NCBI GenBank assembly: GCA_041694275.1
Contig: JASMTQ010000044.1
Location: 1-8,979 of the forward strand
DNA from: M55B118 sp041694275
GTDB lineage: Bacteria > Bacillota_I > Bacilli_A > Izemoplasmatales > Izemoplasmataceae
Length of the DNA: 8,979 nt
Reading direction: 5' to 3'
Shown here: positions 1 through 5,976 of the stretch, one piece after another
Layout of the letters: each line of letters opens with the position of its first letter
Position numbering within the stretch: the stretch's first letter is position 1
Notes under the pieces: generated by a model
The model's input: the letters and a program-made list of their open reading frames with translations, nothing else
Told to the model about the DNA's origin: nothing
Database searches by the model: none
Position numbers and translations under genes: made by a program

Positions 1-146
1 ATATGCTTCTATTCCAAAGACACATGGGTGCCAAAATGCGCAAGGCAAACAAACGCTATGGACATACAAGCAAGCGAAAGAAAGAAGACAATGTTCGTTT
101 CAAAAAAATCATTGCCGAGTTTCTACAAGAAAATGCCGCACTATAA
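1..146 (+). CDS. C-terminal end of an unidentified basic protein (partial)
   Basis: The frame starting at base 3 is open from the window edge to a TAA at 144-146 and gives about 47 residues that end in ...IIAEFLQENAAL. The stop lies immediately before a rho-independent terminator, which is why I choose this frame; the frame starting at base 1 is also open but runs on through the terminator stem. The visible tail is rich in Lys and Arg over its first 30 residues (for example KANKRYGHTSKRKKED) and then becomes a more amphipathic helix-like end. It contains an ATG at position 3, but nothing upstream is visible, so I cannot tell whether this is a small complete gene or the end of a larger one. 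I do not recognise the family. The basic stretch would be compatible with nucleic-acid binding, but that is only a guess. Confidence 0.45.
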   Translation, partial: MLLFQRHMGAKMRKANKRYGHTSKRKKEDNVRFKKIIAEFLQENAAL

Positions 147-183
147 AGCCCTGTTCAAGTCGCTTTGAGCAGGACTTTTTTTT
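145..183 (+). terminator. Rho-independent terminator of the upstream partial gene
   Basis: The arm at 147-158 (AGCCCTGTTCAA) pairs with 165-176 (TTGAGCAGGACT) around a 6-nt loop, with one C·A mismatch and one G·T wobble. It is followed directly by a run of eight T (176-183). The hairpin begins right after the TAA at 146. Confidence 0.85.
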
Positions 184-188
184 ATGTG

Positions 189-197
189 TGGTATACT
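189..197 (+). promoter_or_regulatory. Extended -10 promoter for the acetyltransferase gene
   Basis: TGGTATACT at 189-197 is an extended -10 element (TG at 189-190, TATACT at 192-197). It lies just after the T-tract of the preceding terminator, 34 nt upstream of the ATG at 232. No good -35 exists at 17 bp; TTGAGC at 165-170 is 21 bp away and lies inside the terminator stem, so the promoter probably relies on the extended -10. A ribosome binding site AAAGGA sits at 216-221. Confidence 0.6.
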
Positions 198-231
198 ATT
201 TACAGATGCTTACTGAAAGGATCTTGCAATC

Positions 232-747
232 ATGAAAGAAGATACCTATACAATGCGCTTTGCCCGCATGTCTGATTACAAGCGGGTCTATAAGATTATG
301 GAACACATGGAACATGAAATCGATGATACATCGATATTTGTAGCGGATGACAAGACCTTCGTCAAAAACCACATTGAGAAGGAAGGGTTCATCGCCGTCG
401 CGGGGTATGAGAAAAAAATCGCCGCATTCTTGATCGTAAGATTTCCTGAAGACAGCGAAGACAACCTGGGACTTGATCTCGGGTTTGATGAAGAAGCGCT
501 TAACCGTGTCAACCACATGGAATCGGTTATTGTCGTGGAGGCGCACCGTGGCAATCAGCTCCAACAAAAACTTATCAAATTCGCAGAACCGGTTGCGAAG
601 GCCATGGGTTACACAATCTCAATGGCGACCGTTTCACCGGACAATCCTTATAGCTTGAACAATTTCCTGGAACTCGGGTACGAAGAGATGCTCAGGAAAA
701 TCAAGTATGACGATGTCGAACGGATTGTTTTGAAAAAAGACCTTTAA
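232..747 (+). CDS. GNAT-family N-acetyltransferase
   Basis: A 171-residue protein of typical single-domain GNAT length, predicted to move an acetyl group from acetyl-CoA to an amine; the substrate cannot be read from sequence. The fold signs are in order: an N-terminal β-strand and helix (MRFARMSDYKRVYKIM, residues 8-23), a β4-like strand (KIAAFLIV, 62-69), a β4-αA segment with a variant of the acetyl-CoA pyrophosphate loop (VVEAHRGNQLQQKL, 101-114; HRGNQL replaces the usual R/Q-x-x-G-x-G/A), and a C-terminal motif B-like stretch (TVSPDNPYSLNNFLELGYEE, 133-152) typical of ribosomal/small-molecule GNATs. The ATG at 232 is chosen because AAAGGA lies 10 nt upstream; Met8 is a possible alternative. 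The gene has its own promoter and terminator and no obvious functional partner. The protein is cytoplasmic, with no signal peptide or membrane segment. Confidence 0.88.
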   Translation: MKEDTYTMRFARMSDYKRVYKIMEHMEHEIDDTSIFVADDKTFVKNHIEKEGFIAVAGYEKKIAAFLIVRFPEDSEDNLGLDLGFDEEALNRVNHMESVIVVEAHRGNQLQQKLIKFAEPVAKAMGYTISMATVSPDNPYSLNNFLELGYEEMLRKIKYDDVERIVLKKDL

Positions 748-790
748 AAGCCAAATTCAAAGTCAGGAGAAAACGATCTTTTGGCTTTTT
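746..790 (+). terminator. Rho-independent terminator after the acetyltransferase gene
   Basis: AAAAGCCAAA (746-755) pairs perfectly with TTTGGCTTTT (780-789), which runs into more T. The left arm overlaps the TAA stop codon. The loop is unusually large (24 nt, 756-779). Because the arms are A-rich and T-rich it could also act on the opposite strand. Confidence 0.75.
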
Positions 791-816
791 TATTTACAAT
801 TTATAAAGTTTGTATA

Positions 817-845
817 TTGAACTATATGATAATGCACGGTATAAT
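817..845 (+). promoter_or_regulatory. Near-consensus sigma-A-type promoter for the ABC exporter
   Basis: The -35 box is TTGAAC (817-822) and the -10 box is TATAAT (840-845, perfect consensus), with a spacer of exactly 17 bp (823-839). Transcription would start about 7 nt downstream, near 852, inside the palindrome at 843-863. A strong ribosome binding site AGGGGGA lies at 867-873, 8 nt before the ATG at 882. Confidence 0.85.
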
Positions 846-863
846 AGTCGTTGAACGACTATT
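843..863. promoter_or_regulatory. Perfect 21-bp palindrome over the -10/start region, probable repressor operator
   Basis: The arm AATAGTCGTT (843-852) is mirrored exactly, around the central G853, by AACGACTATT (854-863). The left arm overlaps the last three bases of the -10 box and the centre falls at the expected transcription start, the usual place for a dimeric repressor (TetR, GntR or MarR type) to block RNA polymerase. No regulator gene lies next to it in this window. A 5'-UTR hairpin is the alternative reading, but there is no T-tract, so it is not a terminator. Confidence 0.65.
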
Positions 864-881
864 TATAGGGGGAAACACACT

Positions 882-1784
882 ATGCTCGAAGTCAACAATG
901 TAAAACTCAAATATGGAGATTTTACCGCAGTAAAAGATTTGTCTTTCACCATAGAACCGGGTGAAATATTCGGTCTTCTTGGAACGAATGGTGCTGGGAA
1001 AACCACGACCTTTCGTGTCATCATGGGGCTCTTAAGTCCTTCAGAAGGCGAAGTGCTTTATTTTGGTGATCACGTAGGGTATCACAATGTGGATGAGATA
1101 GGCTACATGATTGAAGAAAGATCTCTGCTTACTAAGATTACCGTCAAGGAACTCATGCTTTATTTCGGACAACTCAAAAGCATGGACAAGGATCTGATTT
1201 TAAAACGCCTTGATTACTGGCTTGATTATTTTTATATCAGTGAATACAAGGACAAGAAAATCAAGGAACTATCCAAAGGGAACCAGCAGAAGATCCAGTT
1301 CATCTCTGCGATTTTGAACGACCCGAAACTTCTGGTTCTTGATGAACCGTTCAGCGGGCTTGACCCCATCAATACGGAGCTTTTTGTCAAAGCGGTCCGC
1401 AAATTCCAAGCCGAGGGCAAGATGATTGTGTTTTCATCCCATCAGCTTGATCACGTGGAATCCTTTTGTGAGAAAATCGTCGTGCTAGAAAAAGGCGAAG
1501 CCATCATTCAAGGCGATATCAAACAGGTCAAAAAAGATTTCCAAAAACTTACCATCAACATTGACGCGGATGTCGACCCAGAGCATCTAAGGAGTCTTGA
1601 TGGCGTGTATCAGGTCATTGAAAACACGGATAAAACCGTTGTAAAAATAGAATCTGAAGACTATGTACAAGGTGTCTTTGATTACGTCAAGACGTGCAAG
1701 AACGTCTCGCTTTTCGATGTGGAACAGGCAAGTCTATCAGAAATATTCATCTCGAAAGTGGGTGGTCAGCGTGAACAAGTTTAA
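882..1784 (+). CDS. ABC-2 exporter ATP-binding protein (NatA/YhaQ-like)
   Basis: A 300-residue ATPase that would power the membrane protein encoded next to it. Visible motifs in order: Walker A GTNGAGKTT (34-42); a Q-loop region reading IGYMIEERSLLTKIT (73-87), where the EER signature replaces Gln as in the NatA/YhaQ group; ABC signature LSKGNQQK (130-137); Walker B LLVLDEP (150-156) with catalytic Glu155; D-loop SGLDP (158-162); and switch His187 in FSSHQLDHVE. Residues from about 205 onward form a small extra C-terminal domain, as found in this group (DUF4162-like). All catalytic residues are present. The start is the ATG at 882 with AGGGGGA 8 nt upstream. The end overlaps the permease start by 14 nt, indicating translational coupling. 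The palindrome at 843-863 suggests repressor control. The substrate is unknown: Na+ (NatAB), peptides and drugs are all handled by relatives. Confidence 0.92.
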   Translation: MLEVNNVKLKYGDFTAVKDLSFTIEPGEIFGLLGTNGAGKTTTFRVIMGLLSPSEGEVLYFGDHVGYHNVDEIGYMIEERSLLTKITVKELMLYFGQLKSMDKDLILKRLDYWLDYFYISEYKDKKIKELSKGNQQKIQFISAILNDPKLLVLDEPFSGLDPINTELFVKAVRKFQAEGKMIVFSSHQLDHVESFCEKIVVLEKGEAIIQGDIKQVKKDFQKLTINIDADVDPEHLRSLDGVYQVIENTDKTVVKIESEDYVQGVFDYVKTCKNVSLFDVEQASLSEIFISKVGGQREQV

Positions 1785-3033
1785 ATTTCTAGTGAAATTC
1801 GGCCTTAAGAAAAGAATTTTCAAAAAATCATTCATCATTACCAATGCGCTTCTCGGACTTTTGATTATTGCGGTTGTGAATCTTCCAAGCATCATTTCAA
1901 TGTTCCAGGATGAAGAGGAGATAGAAACCCTCGAAGTTGCCATCGTGAATAATTCTGATGATACATCCTATCCACTTGAAGACAACCTCATCACCATGTT
2001 CAATGCCAGCTACATGGAGTATGAGTATGAAGCAAGTGATGAAACCTTAGAAGACAATGACGATTTCTGGGATCACGAGACCCTTGATATACTCCTCATC
2101 TTCACAGGCGACTTAGATGCTCCGGATGTGGAAGTCTATGCAAAAAGTGAAGAACAGCGCTCATTTTTAACATCACAGGTTCAGACACTCCTTAATGACT
2201 ATCAGGATATTACATACGCAAACTATGTCATTCAGTCTCCACCGGATACCGGAGACGATGACGGTGGTCTCAATGAGGAAAACAGATCTTTCATTGAAGG
2301 CATCGTAAGCATTCTTTTCCTTCCGATTTTCGTGCTCATCATCATGGCGACACAGTTCCTTGGTGTAGACATTATCGAAGAGAAATCCTCAAAAGCGATT
2401 GAAACCATTATCGCGAGTGTGCCCGCGAAAACGCACTTCTTATCGAAAATCACATCAAGCATTTCGTTTTTATTGATTCAAAGTTCCATCCTGCTCGCAT
2501 TTGGCATACTTGCTTCCTTCATCGGAAGGCTTCTGCCAAGCATCAATGGCGCAGAAGAACTATCGCTATTCGCAGAACTAGCGAACCGAATCCCAAACTG
2601 GCCGAGTCTGCTTGTATTCTCAATACTATTCATGATATTCGGCACATTGCTCTTCCTCACCCTCGCGGCATTCGTCGCATCGGTCGCAACCACCCAGGAA
2701 GACTACCAGCAATTCCAGGCACCGCTCATTTTCCTTCTGCTCGGAGGTTATTACATTGGCATCTTCCTTCCGATGATGGGCGCGGACGGCGTTGTACAGG
2801 TCGCCGCCTACATTCCGTTCTTCTCAACCATCGTTGCACCGATTGCCTACGCAACAGGTGTTATCACCATCGTAGAAAGCATCATAATCCTCGCAATCAC
2901 CATCGCGACCGCGGTTGGATTCCTTTACCTGATCGCCCCAGTATACAAAGTCGCCATCCTATCTTATCAGGAGACCAAGTTCTTCAAACGCATCAGGTTC
3001 TATATCAAGAAGGCTTTCGCGAAAACCAAATAA
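1771..3033 (+). CDS. ABC-2 type exporter permease (NatB/YhaP-like) with acidic extracytoplasmic domain
   Basis: I start this protein at the GTG at 1771 (420 residues), preceded by GGTGG at 1761-1765; the frame is open further upstream but only inside the ATPase gene. The layout is that of ABC-2 permeases: a basic N-terminus and TM1 (about 21-43), a large extracytoplasmic domain (about 47-171), then a cluster of about five membrane segments (near 174-197, 230-252, 280-303, 315-335, 345-390). A cytoplasmic loop with EEKSSKAIETIIASVP (203-218) is the hallmark EEK-[ST]-[ST] motif of this family. The C-terminus is strongly basic (KRIRFYIKKAFAKTK). The outer domain is remarkably acidic, with 36 Asp/Glu against 2 Lys/Arg in residues 47-171. 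The protein should pair with the upstream ATPase as an exporter. The cargo cannot be deduced; cation efflux and peptide or drug export are all possible. Confidence 0.88.
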   Translation: MNKFKFLVKFGLKKRIFKKSFIITNALLGLLIIAVVNLPSIISMFQDEEEIETLEVAIVNNSDDTSYPLEDNLITMFNASYMEYEYEASDETLEDNDDFWDHETLDILLIFTGDLDAPDVEVYAKSEEQRSFLTSQVQTLLNDYQDITYANYVIQSPPDTGDDDGGLNEENRSFIEGIVSILFLPIFVLIIMATQFLGVDIIEEKSSKAIETIIASVPAKTHFLSKITSSISFLLIQSSILLAFGILASFIGRLLPSINGAEELSLFAELANRIPNWPSLLVFSILFMIFGTLLFLTLAAFVASVATTQEDYQQFQAPLIFLLLGGYYIGIFLPMMGADGVVQVAAYIPFFSTIVAPIAYATGVITIVESIIILAITIATAVGFLYLIAPVYKVAILSYQETKFFKRIRFYIKKAFAKTK

Positions 3034-3036
3034 ATC

Positions 3037-3077
3037 CCACTTAAAAAACGGTTCAATTTTGAACCGTTTTTTAGTGG
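3037..3077. terminator. Bidirectional terminator between converging transcripts
   Basis: AAAAAACGGTTC (3043-3054) pairs perfectly with GAACCGTTTTTT (3061-3072). The stem continues at the base with CCAC (3037-3040) against GTGG (3074-3077) after a bulged T. An A6 tract on one side and a T6 tract on the other make it a valid rho-independent terminator on both strands. It lies 3 nt after the exporter permease stop and 16 nt beyond the end of the minus-strand aminotransferase, so it serves both. Confidence 0.9.
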
Positions 3078-3093
3078 AGGAACCACTATGCAG

Positions 3094-4329
3094 TTAGGAA
3101 TCTACAATGTCCTTGATACGTTTGGCGAGGCCTCTAAGCTTCGCTTTTTGAATGCTGCAGATGGCGATTCTGAGGCCGCCCTTGATATTGACGAAGAAGA
3201 TGCCTGAATCATTGAGCGCCTTGTGCATGGCGTCTTTTTTTGTGTCGTCCGTGATTTTCATGGTAATGAAGAAGCCTTCCTTGTATGGGTAAAGCTCAAG
3301 GCCAACCTTCTCCGCTTCATCCATCAGAATGGATGCACGCTCCTCAAGAAGATTCATGACCCATTCTTTTTCTTTCATGTATTTGGCGTTTGCGGCCTTG
3401 TCGTTGACAAGCGATGCGAACGTCATCATGCCACCGTTGTTGACGGTAGACCAGACGCCTCTTGCGGTGTTTTCACACGCGTGTTTGAACGCGATGCGCT
3501 CATCCTTGTTGGAACTGATAAGGACCTGGGCACCGACGCGCATGCCATAAGCGGTCATGGTCTTTGAAGCGCTGAAGGCGAGGACGACGAGCATGTTTTC
3601 GCTGAGGTGTCTATATTTGTTGAAGATACGCCCATAATGGGCCTCTTTGTGAAAATCGATATAGGCGATGTCGTGTAGAAGCACGACAGGGCCTTTGTCG
3701 GAAAGCATGTTGAGGTGTCTTAACACTTCATCCCATTCACTGTTTGTCATGGTGTAGCCCGTAGGGTTCTGACAGGGGTCGTTGATGAAGACGAGAACCT
3801 TGCCTTCTTTTTCCATGATGTCACTGGTGGTTTCTCTGAAAGAAGCGATGTTGAAGGCGTCTCCTTCAAACATGTCATAAGTCGCGATGTTCACGTTGTG
3901 CTGTGAAGCGATGGTTTTATAAGGACCCCAGCCTATTTTGGGGTAGACGACGGTTTCACCGGGTGCGAGTGTGTTCTTGATGGTGCTTGAAAGTGCACCT
4001 GTACCACCCGGAGTAGCGATGACTTCACTGTCGAGGGTGACATTGTTTCTTGTGAATAGCCAGTCCTTGACGGCGTCTCTGAACACTTTTGGGCCAGGGA
4101 TGCCTGAAGCGTACTTGGCGATTTGAACGCGGTCGACTTTTCCGAAAAGTTCATACACGCTTTCAAAGGTGAATAGATCACCGTCTTCATCGAAGAAGGT
4201 TCCAAACGCGCCATTGACGACGTTTTGTCCGCCTTCTCTCTGACTCGCTTCAATGGCGCCTTGTGAGGCTTCAAAGACCACGTCGTTGATTTTGGTGCCT
4301 TTTACTTTGTCGCTTATGAATCGTTTCAA
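3094..4329 (-). CDS. Class I PLP-dependent aminotransferase, aspartate/aromatic type
   Basis: A 411-residue fold-type-I aminotransferase, likely exchanging amino groups between an amino acid such as aspartate or an aromatic one and 2-oxoglutarate. Visible active-site parts: GGTGALS (108-114) in the phosphate-binding region, NPTG with Asn188 (188-191), Asp220 and Tyr223 in LLHDIAYIDF (cofactor ring contacts), the Schiff-base lysine K256 in SASKTMTAYGMRVG with phosphate-binding Arg264, and Arg387 in GGLRIAI for the substrate carboxylate. The NPTG context and the YGMRVG segment look closest to the AspC/TyrB branch, but substrate choice is not settled by sequence. The start is a TTG at 4329 overlapping the TGA of the upstream carboxykinase gene by 4 nt, with GGAG 10 nt upstream; an in-frame TGA just before it rules out an earlier start. 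It is the last gene of the operon. If it uses aspartate, its product oxaloacetate is the substrate of the neighbouring PckA. Confidence 0.85.
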   Translation of the reverse strand: MKRFISDKVKGTKINDVVFEASQGAIEASQREGGQNVVNGAFGTFFDEDGDLFTFESVYELFGKVDRVQIAKYASGIPGPKVFRDAVKDWLFTRNNVTLDSEVIATPGGTGALSSTIKNTLAPGETVVYPKIGWGPYKTIASQHNVNIATYDMFEGDAFNIASFRETTSDIMEKEGKVLVFINDPCQNPTGYTMTNSEWDEVLRHLNMLSDKGPVVLLHDIAYIDFHKEAHYGRIFNKYRHLSENMLVVLAFSASKTMTAYGMRVGAQVLISSNKDERIAFKHACENTARGVWSTVNNGGMMTFASLVNDKAANAKYMKEKEWVMNLLEERASILMDEAEKVGLELYPYKEGFFITMKITDDTKKDAMHKALNDSGIFFVNIKGGLRIAICSIQKAKLRGLAKRIKDIVDS

Positions 4330-5954
4330 GCGGAATCATCTCCAATGGCTTCAAGCAGTTGTCGGAGTGCGTTAACGGTTTCTTCAGGGAGGCGGTTTTC
4401 GCCTTTCAAGGCGTTCAGATAGTCTATGCGGGCAGTGAGTCGTTCTGAGACTTTTTTTGGATCCGCTTCAAGGCTTTTGAAGGCCATGATCGGCATGGTT
4501 TTCAGGACCTTTGAACCAAGGAAGGGTTCAAAGGAAGCTTTCTCAAGCGCAATGGCTTCAATGGCTTTCAAGGTGGTGTCCTTGTCGATATCCTTGCCGG
4601 CGTATTCTCCGGTGTTGAGTATGTAGCACGCAACATTGTGATTTTCAAACATGGATTTGAAGTGCGCATAATCAGAAGAAAGCGGATAGAGTCTGAATGG
4701 GTTTGCGTAAGGTTCAAACGTGAGAGACCCTGTCTTGACACCATATTCCGCGCTTGTTCGCTTGGTTGCGAGAGTGGCGCCGAAGGTGGAAGCGAGTACG
4801 GGGTCTTCGATTTTCATGACCGGTGGAAGGGCGTCGTCTTTCATGATCCAGAAAAGGGCATTGAGTGGCTTTTTGAAAGCGTAATGTCTTTTGGGTGTCC
4901 AGAAAATGGATTTGACGGCGCGCCCGTTTCCGTTTCTTATGTCTTCGGTTACGGGGACGACGAGCCCGTCTTCATCAAGCGTGGCCCCGACGTTTTGGAT
5001 GGTAAGCAGAAAGCGGTTGTCTTTTGAGTTCGTCGGATAATCCTGGACCTTGTCGAAGTAGGATGGCTCCATAGAGACGCTCATGAGGTCTTCGTTTCTA
5101 ATCACGAAGGCGTCATCATGGAGCACGTCAGGGGCCCCTTCCTTGCCGTGGGTGGCGTGGGTGATGGTGGATTTACCCGATCCACTAAGGCCGAATACGC
5201 CCATCACGAAATCGCGGTTTCCGCAGTTGAGCGTCTTCATGCCACCATGGCACGGAGTGAAACCCTGTCTTTCTGCGATGGACCAGGCGAGGGTCAAAGT
5301 GCCTTTTTTGAATTCACCGAAGTAGCGCATGCCGAACAAGGCAAGGGCGTTATGGTCTCTATCGAAGATGGAAATGCCTTCTTCATGGTCTTTCAAAAGA
5401 TAATCAGGGTCTGCGTAGATGAAGATATCGCCTTCATCATAAACCTTGGAATGCTTGTACATGTCTTTGAAGGCATCCGTCATGACCTGGAAGTTGAGCA
5501 TCCATGAATAGAGAATGTGTTCATAGCCTACGGGCACAAGAAGATGCGCCTTTACACTGAAGGCTTCATCAAGGCCGATGATGACACTTGCCTTGTACAT
5601 GGAGGTTTCTCTTCCGTGGAAAATGGCTTCCCGGGCGATGGACGCATAGTCATCGGCAGTGTCTTTCGTAATGATTCTCCTTGCCTTTGCCTGACGTCCA
5701 GTGATCTTTCCATCATTGGTCAGAAGCACCTTGGCGTCTTCAGGAAGCCCAAGGTCTTCGCTTCTGTATACGGGAAGATCGGTCACGATCGTGCCTTCAC
5801 TGTTTTTGGCGAGGCGGTAGGCCTCTTCCAGGGACGTCACGCTTATGACATTGTTTTTGTAGAAGGCGGATTCGATGGTGCTTCTGAAACGGTTGAAGAT
5901 ATGAGGGTTCTTGGTGCCTATTTCATCTCTTTTGAGTGCGTGTCTTGTAGCCAA
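4326..5954 (-). CDS. pckA: Phosphoenolpyruvate carboxykinase (ATP type), divergent
   Basis: Predicted to interconvert oxaloacetate + ATP and PEP + CO2 + ADP. Counted from a GTG at 5966, the key family residues are recognisable: Arg91 in TGRQAKARRIITKD (oxaloacetate site), the lysine pair K220-K221 in YFGEFKKG, His240 in TPCHGG (metal ligand), P-loop GLSGSGKST (259-267) and Asp284-Asp285. Near the end, ACYILNTGEYAGKDI matches the ILNTG region of the family. Length (542-546) is normal for the ATP enzyme. Differences from textbook PckA are clear: the HCSANVG motif is here CHGGMKTLN, and GDDEHGW is HDDAFVI. I prefer the TTG at 5954 (residue 5) as start because AAAGGTGG lies exactly 8 nt before it, whereas the GTG at 5966 is inside that ribosome binding site. 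It overlaps the next gene by 4 nt. A PEPCK-like ATP-using enzyme with another role remains possible. Confidence 0.82.
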   Translation of the reverse strand: MATRHALKRDEIGTKNPHIFNRFRSTIESAFYKNNVISVTSLEEAYRLAKNSEGTIVTDLPVYRSEDLGLPEDAKVLLTNDGKITGRQAKARRIITKDTADDYASIAREAIFHGRETSMYKASVIIGLDEAFSVKAHLLVPVGYEHILYSWMLNFQVMTDAFKDMYKHSKVYDEGDIFIYADPDYLLKDHEEGISIFDRDHNALALFGMRYFGEFKKGTLTLAWSIAERQGFTPCHGGMKTLNCGNRDFVMGVFGLSGSGKSTITHATHGKEGAPDVLHDDAFVIRNEDLMSVSMEPSYFDKVQDYPTNSKDNRFLLTIQNVGATLDEDGLVVPVTEDIRNGNGRAVKSIFWTPKRHYAFKKPLNALFWIMKDDALPPVMKIEDPVLASTFGATLATKRTSAEYGVKTGSLTFEPYANPFRLYPLSSDYAHFKSMFENHNVACYILNTGEYAGKDIDKDTTLKAIEAIALEKASFEPFLGSKVLKTMPIMAFKSLEADPKKVSERLTARIDYLNALKGENRLPEETVNALRQLLEAIGDDSA

Positions 5955-5976
5955 GCTAAAGACCACCTTTCAAGTG

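Noticed and set aside
196..567. 123-codon minus-strand frame over the acetyltransferase gene
   Set aside because: The plus strand carries a good GNAT protein with promoter and ribosome binding site; the minus-strand frame has neither.
843..863. Palindrome as a terminator or riboswitch
   Set aside because: No T-tract follows it, it starts inside the -10 box, and the leader to the ATG is only about 30 nt, too short for a riboswitch.
1663..1770. Upstream extension of the permease by 36 residues
   Set aside because: It overlaps the ATPase coding region by over 100 nt, reads as non-membrane arginine-rich sequence, and the GTG at 1771 gives the usual permease N-terminus.
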